Below, piece after piece: positions 18,310-26,870 of a stretch of DNA of 64,000 nt. Origin of the DNA: Alishewanella jeotgali KCTC 22429. Its GTDB lineage: Bacteria; Pseudomonadota; Gammaproteobacteria; Enterobacterales; Alteromonadaceae. The first letter of the stretch is position 1, and each line of letters opens with the position of its first letter. Both the position numbers and the translations under genes were made by a program. The notes beneath the pieces were generated by a model. It saw nothing but the letters and a program-made list of their open reading frames with translations, was not told where the DNA came from and ran no database searches. The stretch spans positions 62,001 to 126,000 of the forward strand of contig NZ_AHTH01000049.1 in NCBI RefSeq assembly GCF_000245735.1, given 5' to 3'.

Positions 18310-18323
18310 CTTAAACGTTTTAC
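18310..18323. promoter_or_regulatory. Distal LacI-type operator in the 331-bp receptor/acpH intergenic region
   Basis: CTTAAACGTTTTAC keeps the left half and centre of the operator and differs at two bases on the right. It is 163 bp from the proximal site, which would allow looping, and 111 bp before acpH. The remainder of 18103-18433 shows only a small GC hairpin, CCCGC-TGGC-GCGGG at 18381-18394, close to acpH. Confidence 0.55.
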
Positions 18324-18433
18324 CCCTAAATTTTGTGGGCGTCAAGACTGTTTAATAACTACACAACAATTTTTTTGTGACCCGCTGGCGCGGGCAGGGT
18401 AAACTACAACAAGCCCTGGTATTGGAGTAACGA

Positions 18434-19039
18434 GTGAATTATCTGGCGCATGCGGCGCTGGCGCAGCCTCAGCCGCAATCTTTAGTCGGCAATTTATTAG
18501 GTGACTTCTGCAAAGGTGTTGCCATCGATACGCTACCGCGGCCAATTCAGGCCGGTTTAGCCAATCACCGGGCGGTGGATCGCTTTACCGATAGTTATCC
18601 GCAGGTACGCGAAGCGCGCGCCTTTTTTAGTACCGAGCGCCGACGGTTTGCGCCAGTGGCATTGGATGTGCTGTTCGATCATTTCTTAATCAGGCATTGG
18701 CGGCAGTTTTACGCTACGCCTTATCTGCAAGCCAAGTCAGAGCTCTACCTGCAATTGGCGACAGCGGAGCCTCTGATGCCGGAAGCGATGGCGGTGGTAA
18801 TGCGCAAGGTACGCCAGCAAGACTGGTTGGCGGCCTATCAGCAGTTAGATGGTGTAGCAATGGCGCTGGACCGTATCGCACAGCGCATTCGCTTTGCTAA
18901 CCGTTTTAGCGGTGCCGGGCAAGATATTGAACGCCATTACCCCCGGCTGGAGCGGGTTTTTCTAGCCTTTTACCCTGAACTGCAGGCGCATGTCGCTGAA
19001 TTGGGGTTAGAGCAGCCTTGCCAAATCTTGGGCCGGTAA
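18434..19039 (+). CDS. acpH: Acyl carrier protein phosphodiesterase
   Basis: AcpH removes the 4'-phosphopantetheine arm from acyl carrier protein. The 201-residue product opens MNYLAHAALAQPQPQSLVGN and continues LLGDFCKGV, then NHRAVDRFTDSYPQV, the HD-like metal-binding pattern of the family, with DVLFDHFLIRHW further on. Length matches the family (about 193). Translation starts at a GTG (18434) seven bases after GGAG. It is a stand-alone gene, divergent from the TonB receptor. Confidence 0.92.
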   Translation: MNYLAHAALAQPQPQSLVGNLLGDFCKGVAIDTLPRPIQAGLANHRAVDRFTDSYPQVREARAFFSTERRRFAPVALDVLFDHFLIRHWRQFYATPYLQAKSELYLQLATAEPLMPEAMAVVMRKVRQQDWLAAYQQLDGVAMALDRIAQRIRFANRFSGAGQDIERHYPRLERVFLAFYPELQAHVAELGLEQPCQILGR

Positions 19040-19054
19040 AATCCAGAGAGAGTA

Positions 19055-19585
19055 TTAGCCTGCAGCCAGCCGGCCTTTCCAGTAGCTGCGCCAGAATTCG
19101 ACCTGGGCTTCACTTTCCAGTTTTTCATGCTGTATCGACAGCGCGGCTTTATCCGGTGCTTTCTGATAGATATTGATATTTAGCCGTGAACCGTCGGCCA
19201 GGCCACAGCGCCAGTAGCGCCATTTTTCAGTTTGGCTGATATCAGGGCCGCGGCTAAGTGGAATATCGGCAAAGGCTTGCTCCCCGGCAACAAGTTGTTG
19301 CCAGAATGCAAGGGCGTCGTCCATGCTGCCACTGAGTGTTTTATTAACCGAAACACTAAAGCTGCCGCTGCAATCCTGACCTACTACCCGCCGGCCAAGG
19401 TATTGCTCAAACTGCACTGCCAGCATCTGACACCACCAGGGGCTAACGCCCTGTTCGGCTAACAGGATCGCAATATCTTTATGGCTAAGTTGCTCGGCCT
19501 GTCGGGCAGTAAGCAACGCCAGCCAATGTGCCCAGCTCTGGCCACTCCCTTTCTCAATTGCCGCTTCGGACATCGAAATTGGCAT
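19055..19585 (-). CDS. Conserved hypothetical protein, DUF4287-like
   Basis: Starting at the ATG at 19585, preceded by AAGGAG, the product has 176 residues. The first half (SWAHWLALL, LSHKDIAILLAEQGVSPWW, then a region ending VSVNKTLSGSMDDAL) has the pattern of the small DUF4287-type helical domain, often linked to SRPBCC domains. The second half has alternating hydrophobic strands (EKWRYWRCGLADGSRLNINIY) that could be a shortened lipid- or ligand-binding fold ending in EVEFWRSYWKGRL-like sequence. No function is known. It lies 10 bp downstream of the K+ channel gene on the same strand and may be cotranscribed. Confidence 0.65.
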   Translation of the reverse strand: MPISMSEAAIEKGSGQSWAHWLALLTARQAEQLSHKDIAILLAEQGVSPWWCQMLAVQFEQYLGRRVVGQDCSGSFSVSVNKTLSGSMDDALAFWQQLVAGEQAFADIPLSRGPDISQTEKWRYWRCGLADGSRLNINIYQKAPDKAALSIQHEKLESEAQVEFWRSYWKGRLAAG

Positions 19586-19595
19586 AAGGTGCTCC

Positions 19596-20357
19596 TTATT
19601 GTTCTGTAGGTCCAGATTGGACCTTGGCTTTTTGATAGGCTTCGCTAAAGGCTGCCGCCAGGATCCCCGTTGGCATAGCGACAATACCGATACCAATCAG
19701 GGCCGTGATACCTGCACAAATTTTCCCCAGCGGCGAGAGCGGTGTGACATCGCCATAGCCAACCGTGGTCAGAGTAGCAATTGACCACCACATGGCCCGT
19801 GGAATACTGCCAAAATCTTCCGGATTACTACTACCCTCAACCAGATAAAGCAGGATAGAGGTGGTTAACAACAGCGACATAGCAATAATAAAACTGATAC
19901 CCAGTTCCATTTTGCGTTTTCTTACCGCCTGAATAAGTAAATTTAATGAGGCATTAAAGCGGCTAAGCCGCGAGAGGCGAACTATTCGGAACACCCTGAG
20001 CAGCCGGATCACCAGCAGCTGCAGTTCTTCTGATAATGGCATAAAGGTTAACAGCACCAGCAAATCCAGTAGCGTCCAGCCGCTGCTTAAAAAACGCCAG
20101 CGGCTTTGTCCCAAATGCGCCTGAGTATAGGGGGCGATATAGATCCGGAGCGCCAGCTCGGCACTGAATAGCAGCAAGAAAGCCAGATTAGCCCACCAAA
20201 ACAGTTGTGGCCAGTTGGTGGTTAATACAGGCTCGGTCTCGATAATGGCAAGCAGGGTAGAAAGCAGGATCGCCAGACAAATCACTTTGTTAAAAGTTGA
20301 CAGGCCCTGCGTAGGACACGCCTGGGGATCAATTTGCTGCACTAGGAGTTGCCGCAT
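19596..20357 (-). CDS. Voltage-gated-type potassium channel, six-helix
   Basis: A 253-residue inner-membrane protein with the Kv plan. Helices S1-S3 lie at about residues 23-110, and a voltage sensor S4 has Arg at 118, 121, 124, 127, 130 and 133, every third position. After S5 comes the pore with the selectivity filter TVGYGD at 198-203 and S6 ending in AMPTGILAAAFSEA. All features needed for a K+-selective, voltage-responsive tetramer are present. There is no large cytoplasmic regulatory domain. It precedes the DUF4287-like gene on the same strand. Confidence 0.93.
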   Translation of the reverse strand: MRQLLVQQIDPQACPTQGLSTFNKVICLAILLSTLLAIIETEPVLTTNWPQLFWWANLAFLLLFSAELALRIYIAPYTQAHLGQSRWRFLSSGWTLLDLLVLLTFMPLSEELQLLVIRLLRVFRIVRLSRLSRFNASLNLLIQAVRKRKMELGISFIIAMSLLLTTSILLYLVEGSSNPEDFGSIPRAMWWSIATLTTVGYGDVTPLSPLGKICAGITALIGIGIVAMPTGILAAAFSEAYQKAKVQSGPTEQ

Positions 20358-20488
20358 AAGGCTTAAAGGCTGAATAGATGAATGATCAACAGCTTAGCAG
20401 TTGGTATCTGGGCGCTCAAGCGAAGATTCAGATAGGGTTCAGTCGAGGTTCAGCATACTACGATTTTTTCGGATAGCAGGCGGTGATG

Positions 20489-21715
20489 ATGAAAAACGCA
20501 CAATACTCCTGGTTGGCCTTGCCACTTCTTTGCAGTGCAGCGTTGGTCGAGGCGGCGAATGGCTGGCATGGCCCGGAGCCATTCCGGCTGGAGCGCTTTG
20601 ACGGGCGTCAGTTTGATTACAATCTGGAGAGTTTTTTACAGCGTTTGAGCTTTACCGAACAACCGATTAGCAGTGGTGTGCCGCTATGGCAGCAAAATGG
20701 TTGGTATGGCACTGGCGGCAGCAGCCGGGGTAAAGAGTTTTATGTGCATTCCTTATTGCAGCAAAAAGTGCGCTTTGATGCGCCGCTCTTTGCCGGCTTC
20801 CGACATAAGCGCTCGGAGGATCTTGACGGTTGGTATGACCGGGCTTTATTCGGAGTAGGCTATCAGGCCCGCACCAACTGGGACCTGGGCGTTTGGGGCG
20901 ATGTCAGTGGCGCGAAAGAAGAAATGGATCTGCAATTTGAGGCCAACCGCTATTTTGATGATGGCAGCTATCTGACGGCGGCGGTGGTGCTGACCGATGT
21001 GTTTTATAACAGTAAAACCTACAGCGACAATCGTTACGAGCGCAATCCGCTCACGCTCTATTTGGCGGGAGCTAAGCAATTCGTCGATCAGCAGCTGTCG
21101 GCCTTTATCAATATCAACTTACCGACCGAGTTTAACGATGCCACCCTCGGTCAATTGCTACAGGATGAACAATACTCCGCCGGCATCAGTTGGCAGCGCA
21201 GTTTCCAAGGCGAGCGCCAGCTTAGCGTGCAAGGCCAGGGACTGTATGGCAAACGCCGCGCCGACAGCCCGCTTGCTGATAGCGATGCCGACTGGCAACT
21301 TACCCGGCGCTTTGCACAGCTGAATCTGGAGTGGCAGCAACCCTGGCAGCAACGACCAACAGCATTAGGCTTACAACTTAACCGCTTAACTGAGTACGAT
21401 AGCCGCTTTGCCAATGCGACACAAAGTGCTGAATCCCGACGTGAAGCCTTTGCTTATCTGCGACAAGATCGCAGCCTTAACGATAACTGGCGCTGGCGGC
21501 CTACGCTTTATGTTGGCTATGGTGCAGTCCGTAGCGAGCTAAGAACAAATAGCGATGAACCGTTAAAAGATAATGGCTGGCTGGCCAAAATTAGCCCCAA
21601 TCTGCTTTGGCAGCTTAGCCAAAGCAGCGGTGCTTATCTGCTGATCAACCCTACGGTTAAATTACATAATCTGCAATTTGGTGGCGGCAATATTCAGGTA
21701 TTTGTGCCATTTTAA
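20489..21715 (+). CDS. Outer-membrane beta-barrel protein, function unknown
   Basis: About 408 residues from the third of three clustered starts (GTG 20483, ATG 20486, ATG 20489), chosen for its spacing from AGGCGG. It opens with a signal peptide (LALPLLCSAALVEAANGW). The rest is full of alternating polar and aromatic strands, for example YQARTNWDLGVWGDVSG and LSAFININLPTEF, and ends in QVFVPF, the C-terminal aromatic needed for barrel insertion. The pattern suits a 14- to 18-strand barrel, perhaps a porin-like or solute-binding surface protein. No specific family is recognised. It is divergent from the K+ channel gene. Confidence 0.75.
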   Translation: MKNAQYSWLALPLLCSAALVEAANGWHGPEPFRLERFDGRQFDYNLESFLQRLSFTEQPISSGVPLWQQNGWYGTGGSSRGKEFYVHSLLQQKVRFDAPLFAGFRHKRSEDLDGWYDRALFGVGYQARTNWDLGVWGDVSGAKEEMDLQFEANRYFDDGSYLTAAVVLTDVFYNSKTYSDNRYERNPLTLYLAGAKQFVDQQLSAFININLPTEFNDATLGQLLQDEQYSAGISWQRSFQGERQLSVQGQGLYGKRRADSPLADSDADWQLTRRFAQLNLEWQQPWQQRPTALGLQLNRLTEYDSRFANATQSAESRREAFAYLRQDRSLNDNWRWRPTLYVGYGAVRSELRTNSDEPLKDNGWLAKISPNLLWQLSQSSGAYLLINPTVKLHNLQFGGGNIQVFVPF

Positions 21716-21745
21716 TTCTTGGCTGGACAGAGCACTCATTGGCAG

Positions 21746-22456
21746 TCAGTTGGCTAGCGTGTGCTGTTCTGCTTGAATGCTTACGTTGAGTTTGAACAGC
21801 ACTGGACGCAACAGTAACTCTGCAGCGCAGGCGGCATAGAGCCAACCAAGGCAGAGTACGCCGAGTGCTCCCTGCAGGCTTGCGGTGGATAAGTGCGGGC
21901 TATGGTAAAACACGCTGACTAAACCGAGCAGACTGAGTACTAGAGCACTGCCATAACATAATCGGTATTGCAGTTGGTATAGCTGCTGTAAAAAACGCCG
22001 CTCAGCCAAGGAGCCAGTAGCGTGCTGCCATAGTAATGATAGGTTAATGATGCTCATTATCAGACCCATTGGGCCGGCAGCGACTAAGGTTACGCCGGGG
22101 ACAAATAACAGCAGGAATAGCAGGGAAACCAGATCAAGATAAATACTGAATTGGCCATGTGAGGCCAGGCTGACTAGGGCCAATAGTAATGCCAGCAAAA
22201 GGAGCAAGGCACTAAGTTGGACGCTGCGTTGGGCAAAGGACCAGTGGCTGATCGTCGGGACAGAGCTGTGGCGCAGCGCCTGGGGTGAGACATTCAATGA
22301 TGCAGAGAGCGCCAGTAAAGACTCGGGCGAACCACCACCTGCCTGTTCCAAACGTTGAATCGTTCTTAAACTGAGACCACTCTGTTTGGCTAACAGATCC
22401 TGGCTTAAGCCACGTTCCAATCTTAACTGCTTTAGCTTTTCTGCACTAATATCCAT
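21746..22456 (-). CDS. XRE-type helix-turn-helix protein with membrane segments
   Basis: The first 60 of 236 residues are a Cro/XRE DNA-binding domain: EKLKQLRLERGLSQDLLAKQ, SGLSLRTIQRLEQ, then SPESLLALSASLNVSP. The remaining part contains four hydrophobic stretches (about residues 77-95, 100-135, 165-185 and 200-225), so the protein is likely a membrane-bound regulator. Such XRE-membrane proteins occur in many Alteromonadales, but their targets are unknown. The gene is convergent with the barrel gene. Confidence 0.8.
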   Translation of the reverse strand: MDISAEKLKQLRLERGLSQDLLAKQSGLSLRTIQRLEQAGGGSPESLLALSASLNVSPQALRHSSVPTISHWSFAQRSVQLSALLLLLALLLALVSLASHGQFSIYLDLVSLLFLLLFVPGVTLVAAGPMGLIMSIINLSLLWQHATGSLAERRFLQQLYQLQYRLCYGSALVLSLLGLVSVFYHSPHLSTASLQGALGVLCLGWLYAACAAELLLRPVLFKLNVSIQAEQHTLAN

Positions 22457-22674
22457 CTATCATCTCCTTGTTCTTTCTGGGTAGCTTAGGGGTTACCATG
22501 ACCAGGCTGCAAGCGAAAATGGTCTGTTTGGGCGGTCAAGTTACCGCCAGAAAGCCGCCAAATCGCCGTCACAGCGCTTTTTTTCGGCAACTGACGGCAC
22601 AGGGCTTTACAAAATAGCCAAAGCCGTTAGGCTGCCACTATTTCCGGCTCGAACAAGCATTATAGCGAGGCACT

Positions 22675-23625
22675 ATGCAACCCTTTATCTATCATATCGG
22701 CACTCAGGGACAAGCCTGGGGCGAGGCAGAAAAACAACAATGGCTTGCCGAGCAAAGCATCAAGCGCAGCTATCAGAGCGATGTGTTAAGTCAGCTTAGT
22801 GCGCTGGAGTCGCAGTTTGAGGTGATCCAATACGGTGAGCTGGATTATCAGGCGCAGGGTTTTGGCCGTTATCCGCTATTGTTATTAAAAAGCCGCAACT
22901 GGCAGGCTGATAAACCGCTGGCGCTGGTCACCGGCGGAGTGCACGGTTATGAAACCAGTGGTGTGCATGGTGCGTTGCGCTTTGCCAAAGCTCATGCTGC
23001 GGCCTATGTTGCCGACTTTAACCTGTTGATTGCACCCTGTATCAGCCCCTGGGGCTATGAAACGATCAATCGCTGGAACCCATTGGCGGTCGATCCAAAC
23101 CGTTCCTTTATTGCCAATAGCCCGGCAGCCGAAGCTGGTTTGTTGCGCGATTATCTGCTGGCGTTGGGTGTTACACCTCTAGTTCATATCGATCTGCATG
23201 AAACCACGGATTCGGATAACAGTGAGTTTCGTCCGGCCAAAGCAGCACGCGATGGCACGGTAAACACCAACTGGAATATTCCGGATGGCTTTTATCTGGT
23301 TGGCGATAGTGAAAACCCACAGCCGGATTTTCAAAAAGCCATGATTGATGAAGTGGTTAAAGTGACGCATATCGCCCCTGCTGATGAACAAGGTTGTTTG
23401 ATTGGCGAGCCGCTGGCGCAGTTTGGCGTCGTCAATTACCCGAAAAAATCCCTGGGGCTTTGTGGCGGCATGACCGCTGCGCGCTTTGTTACCACCACCG
23501 AAGTTTATCCGGACAGCCCCAGTGCCACGCCCGAGCAGTGTATTCTGGCGCAGGTAGCGGCGGTAGTGGGTGGCTTAAACTATGTTCGGGCGCTGCTGTT
23601 AGCAAAGTCGGAACAGTCGGCATAG
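22675..23625 (+). CDS. M14-family metallopeptidase / aspartoacylase-like
   Basis: A 316-residue zinc enzyme of the carboxypeptidase A clan. GGVHGYETSGVHG supplies the HxxE zinc ligands near residues 90-93, NRWNPLAVDPNR holds the substrate-binding Asn-Arg region, and VHIDLHETTD holds the third zinc His. The closest families are M14 peptidases of the succinylglutamate desuccinylase/aspartoacylase group. There is no signal peptide, so it works in the cytoplasm, probably on a small peptide or N-acyl amino acid. The acetyltransferase gene follows after 8 bp and is probably in the same transcript. Confidence 0.88.
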   Translation: MQPFIYHIGTQGQAWGEAEKQQWLAEQSIKRSYQSDVLSQLSALESQFEVIQYGELDYQAQGFGRYPLLLLKSRNWQADKPLALVTGGVHGYETSGVHGALRFAKAHAAAYVADFNLLIAPCISPWGYETINRWNPLAVDPNRSFIANSPAAEAGLLRDYLLALGVTPLVHIDLHETTDSDNSEFRPAKAARDGTVNTNWNIPDGFYLVGDSENPQPDFQKAMIDEVVKVTHIAPADEQGCLIGEPLAQFGVVNYPKKSLGLCGGMTAARFVTTTEVYPDSPSATPEQCILAQVAAVVGGLNYVRALLLAKSEQSA

Positions 23626-23633
23626 TAAGCAAC

Positions 23634-24143
23634 ATGAGTATTCAGATCCGCTTAATCAGCGCTGCCGATCTGGCGGCGGTGGTGGCGCTGCAGGATAGCT
23701 GTTATAGCGATAATCTGTATGAGCCACCGGAATTATTGGTAAAGCGCCTGACTGCTGCGCCGGATAGTTGCTGGCTGGCAGAAAACCCAGCCGGTGAGCT
23801 GCTCGCTTATTTGTTTTGCTACCCCTCTGTAGCTGGCAAGGTAGTGCCACTGGGCAGTCCGTTTCAGGTTGCCAGCAAGCCAGAGCTGCTGTATCTGCAC
23901 GATATGGCGGTTAGCGCTAAGGCTAGGGGTTTAGGCCTGGCCAGCCGCTTGCTGCAGCAGGCCGAATACTTTGCCAGAGAGCAGGGATTAACCCGGTTAG
24001 CGCTGGTAGCAGTACAGGGCTCGGTAAGCTACTGGCAGCGGCAGGGGTTTCTCGTACAAGATACACTCTGCCCCGATGCCGGGGCGGCACTGCAGAGTTA
24101 TACCGGGGAACAGGCGCGGTATATGTTCAAAGATGGTGCTTGA
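23634..24143 (+). CDS. GNAT-family N-acetyltransferase
   Basis: The start at 23634 gives a 169-residue product beginning MSIQIRLISAADLAAV; an upstream in-frame extension overlaps the peptidase gene and is spurious. The acetyl-CoA-binding loop is at AVSAKARGLGLASRLLQQA (an RGLGLA version of the Q/RxxGxG/A motif), preceded by the strand LYLHDMAV and followed by LTRLALVAVQGSVSYWQRQGF. This is a standard GNAT layout. The acceptor is unknown. Joint transcription with the M14 enzyme gene suggests a related small-molecule or peptide substrate, but this is only context. Confidence 0.88.
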   Translation: MSIQIRLISAADLAAVVALQDSCYSDNLYEPPELLVKRLTAAPDSCWLAENPAGELLAYLFCYPSVAGKVVPLGSPFQVASKPELLYLHDMAVSAKARGLGLASRLLQQAEYFAREQGLTRLALVAVQGSVSYWQRQGFLVQDTLCPDAGAALQSYTGEQARYMFKDGA

Positions 24144-24207
24144 CAGTAACTTGTTGCAAAACCGATTAAGCGCTAGAATTACCAATAGTTTAATCAAGGG
24201 GCTAAAT

Positions 24208-24369
24208 ATGGTCAGCAAGCAGCAGTTACAAAAGCGCTTTGAAGCAATAAAGGTTAGCAATTTTGCTGAGAGCCTGCGTCTTGAGGGGTTAAAACCTACC
24301 AAAGACAAAGCTAGCTTGAACCCCAAAATTTTAGCTAGACTCAAGCAATTACAAGAGTTACATGACTGA
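24208..24369 (+). CDS. yhfG: YhfG-family antitoxin of a Fic module
   Basis: A 53-residue protein beginning MVSKQQLQKRF, with AAGGGG seven bases before the ATG. It fits the YhfG/FicA family: a basic helix, then F-AES-LRLEG. The segment S22-L-R-L-E26-G27 matches the inhibitory motif [S/T]xxxE[G/N] of class I Fic antitoxins, whose Glu pushes against the Fic active-site Arg and blocks ATP placement. Its last eight bases overlap the fic start, as expected for coupled translation. The local DNA looks AT-richer than that of its neighbours. Confidence 0.88.
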   Translation: MVSKQQLQKRFEAIKVSNFAESLRLEGLKPTKDKASLNPKILARLKQLQELHD

Positions 24370-24958
24370 TAAGTATGGTGTTGGACAAGATCCCTACTGT
24401 TACCCAAACTCTTCTTTATTGATCAATCTGCTGGATTTAAAGTCTGAAGAGGAACTTATAGCAGCGGAAGTTGAGTTCACCTCATACCGGTTGAGCACCT
24501 TTATCCCAGACTTTGATAATCTGAGCTTCGATTATCTTTGCCATATCCATTATCATCTATTTCAAGACTTATACAGTTGGGCCGGACAAATCAGAACTGT
24601 CGATATTGCAAAACAATCGACGCATTTTTGTAATGTTCGATTTATTTCAAAGTCAGCGGAAAAGTGTTTTGAAGTACTGCCGAGAAATAATTACTTCCGA
24701 GAGATGCCGCTCCCAGTATTTATTAATAATCTTGCGGACTTTTTCTGTGAAGTTAATGTGCTTCATCCGTTTCGAGAGGGTAATGGCAGAAGCCTAAGAT
24801 TGTTTTGTGAGGTTTTAGCATTGCAGGCGGGTTATGAATTAAGTTGGCACCATATTTCGCAGGAAGACTGGTTGCTAACAAACATTGCAGGTTATCAGGG
24901 GGACCTAATGCCATTATTCCGGCTGTTTAGGTTAGCGACAAAACCTATCGATATTTAA
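24362..24958 (+). CDS. fic: Fic-domain AMP-transferase toxin
   Basis: A 198-residue Fic protein. The active-site loop HPFREGNGRSLR begins at His135 and contains every catalytic residue of HPFx(D/E)GNGRxxR. Upstream, the target-dock region LYSWAGQIRTVDIAKQ and the helix LSFDYLCHIHYHLFQDLY match class I Fic toxins such as E. coli Fic and Bartonella VbhT. It should transfer AMP from ATP to a Tyr, Ser or Thr of a cellular target, with DNA gyrase and topoisomerase IV known for relatives. It has no inhibitory helix of its own; inhibition comes from the upstream YhfG-like partner. Isolated between housekeeping genes, it may have been acquired. Confidence 0.92.
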   Translation: MTDKYGVGQDPYCYPNSSLLINLLDLKSEEELIAAEVEFTSYRLSTFIPDFDNLSFDYLCHIHYHLFQDLYSWAGQIRTVDIAKQSTHFCNVRFISKSAEKCFEVLPRNNYFREMPLPVFINNLADFFCEVNVLHPFREGNGRSLRLFCEVLALQAGYELSWHHISQEDWLLTNIAGYQGDLMPLFRLFRLATKPIDI

Positions 24959-25063
24959 GTTATTCCGCTTTCTACACTTAGCGGTGACCACAACTTTGCC
25001 CTATAGCGACAGCGGCAGCTATACTGATTGCTGCTTAAAGCAGCAACTGGCAGAGGAACCGCC

Positions 25064-26404
25064 ATGCGTAATCCCATTGTTATCCTGCACGGCTGGAGTG
25101 ATAACAGCCGCTCGTTTCGTGACTTAGCCCACTTTCTGCAAACCGAGTTTGGTGCTGCGGTACAACATCTGTATCTGGCTGACTGGTTGTCATTACAGGA
25201 TGAGATCAGTTATGGCGATCTGGCCGCGGCGATGCAACAAGCCTGGCTGGGTATGCAGCTGCCCACTTCGCCGCAAAGTGTTGATCTGATCGTCCACAGC
25301 ACCGGTGCCCTGGTTAGCCGGCACTGGTTTACCCGTTATTATGTTGCGGCCACCAATCCGGTTAAACGTTTTCTGCAACTGGCGCCGGCCAACTTTGGTT
25401 CGCCGCTGGCGCATAAAGGCCGCAGCTTCTATGGTCGGGCCGTTAAAGGCTGGAAGCAACCGGGCTTTCAAACCGGCGCCAATTTGTTATATGGGTTGGA
25501 GCTGGCGGCCGACTATAGCCGGGAACTGGCTAAAGCCGATCTCTTTGCCACTGAGTCTTGGTATGGTGCGGGCAGAATGCTCAGCACCATTTTAATTGGT
25601 AATCGTGGTTACAGCGGGATCAGCGCTATCGCCAACGAAGCCGGCTCAGATGGTACGGTGCGCATTGCCGGGGCAAACCTGAATTGCCGTTATCTGAAAG
25701 TGGCGCTGGATAAGCAGCAAAACGTTAAGCCTGGCAGTTTGCAGCTGCGAAAAAGTCAGGGTGAAATCGCCTTTTCGGTGCTGCCAGATGAGCATCATGG
25801 CAGTATTATCGGTAATGGTAAAAAAGCTCCGCATAACCCGCTGACCTTAAAGCTGATTCGGCAGGCACTGCAAGTCGAAGATGCCGATTTTCAGGTGGGC
25901 AGCACAGGTCATTTTGCCTATCAGCAGCAGTTGGATAGCCAAAACCCGCCCGCCAACTGGCAAGCGGATTTGCGCAGCCAGGTGCTTTGTAAGCTACAGG
26001 ATCAGCATGGCGATCCGGTCACCGATTACTTTTTAGAAATGTATCGCACGGCAAATGCCGATAGTCGCTTTGAACAAAGGCTGTATCAGCAGTTTTTACG
26101 GCACGTGCATCCGCATAGCCAGCAGCCACAAAACCGGGCGTTTTATTTTGATGTGGCGGCATTAAACGAGCTTAAACAAAGCCCGAACTTTCAGCAGTTG
26201 TTTTTAAGTTTCCATGCCCAGCCGCTGTTTAAGCCACCTCGGCAACCCGCAGGCTTTAGCGTGGTGCCAGCCAGTGCAGCTGCAGGGCTGCGCTTGGCGG
26301 TTGAGGAACTGGCGCAGATTTTTGCACCGCATCAAACACTGCTGTTGGATGTGGAATTAACGCGCCAGGTCGCTGAGTCGGTTTTTACTTTGCAGCGTCA
26401 TTAA
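25064..26404 (+). CDS. Alpha/beta hydrolase (lipase/esterase-like)
   Basis: The ATG at 25064, after AGAGGA, gives 446 residues starting MRNPIVILHGWSDNSRSF, with the oxyanion-hole HGW at the first strand. The nucleophile elbow is VHSTGALVSR, around residue 85, in which Ser follows His as in many lipases. The region HHGSIIGNGK near residue 245 may hold the catalytic His. The C-terminal third is predicted to be a separate beta-rich domain with no recognised family. No signal peptide is seen. It ends tail-to-tail with the pectate lyase fragment, overlapping by 20 bp. Substrate unknown. Confidence 0.8.
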   Translation: MRNPIVILHGWSDNSRSFRDLAHFLQTEFGAAVQHLYLADWLSLQDEISYGDLAAAMQQAWLGMQLPTSPQSVDLIVHSTGALVSRHWFTRYYVAATNPVKRFLQLAPANFGSPLAHKGRSFYGRAVKGWKQPGFQTGANLLYGLELAADYSRELAKADLFATESWYGAGRMLSTILIGNRGYSGISAIANEAGSDGTVRIAGANLNCRYLKVALDKQQNVKPGSLQLRKSQGEIAFSVLPDEHHGSIIGNGKKAPHNPLTLKLIRQALQVEDADFQVGSTGHFAYQQQLDSQNPPANWQADLRSQVLCKLQDQHGDPVTDYFLEMYRTANADSRFEQRLYQQFLRHVHPHSQQPQNRAFYFDVAALNELKQSPNFQQLFLSFHAQPLFKPPRQPAGFSVVPASAAAGLRLAVEELAQIFAPHQTLLLDVELTRQVAESVFTLQRH

Positions 26405-26834
26405 AGGCCGCACGCCAGCGTTGATAACGCTCAAGCGTTGGTGCCGGGCGCTCGGTATACCAGGCATAACCTTGCCGGCGTTCGAATGAGACCTGATGCA
26501 CGTCATAATACAGTTCGCCATCACGATCGCCAAAGATCGGTCTGTTGGTATTAAGCTCTGCAAAGCGTGGCCACAGCGGCCCGGCGCCGGCTTTGGCTTG
26601 CAGCACCCGCAGTTGCGGATGCCAGTGTTGATCAGCGATAGCATGGCGCGCCAACCAGCTAGCTGCCGCATGAATAGCTCGCTGTAACTCATCGGATGGC
26701 TCGGGCAAACTAAGCAAAAAATCCAGCAGGCTGGCACTTTCCATTACCGCCAGCGCTGGCCTCGCAGGCAAAGTCAGGCCTGGGGTTTTTGTGCTTTTGT
26801 TCGTATCTGGAATTTCCCTGTCGCGGAAAATCAC
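26385..26834 (-). pseudogene. C-terminal fragment of a PL10-family pectate lyase
   Basis: The 149-residue frame begins with GTG directly after a stop codon. From about residue 20 it matches the end of family PL10 pectate lyases: PARPALAVMESASLLDFLLS, then RAIHAAASWL, PLWPRFAELNTNRPIFGDRD, GELYYDVHQVSFERRQGYAW. Full enzymes have more than 300 residues with an alpha/alpha barrel; here the N-terminal two-thirds, including a catalytic Asp and a signal peptide, are absent. The missing part cannot be found in other frames, because only 36 bp separate it from the next gene. A deletion is the simplest explanation. The frame is still open, so loss may be recent. Confidence 0.75.
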
Positions 26835-26870
26835 TTAGTCTGTAACACGGTCTATTACGGAGAGTGCAAA

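Noticed and set aside
23394-23633. N-terminal extension of the acetyltransferase
   Set aside because: It overlaps the M14 peptidase in another frame; the GNAT fold starts at the ATG at 23634.
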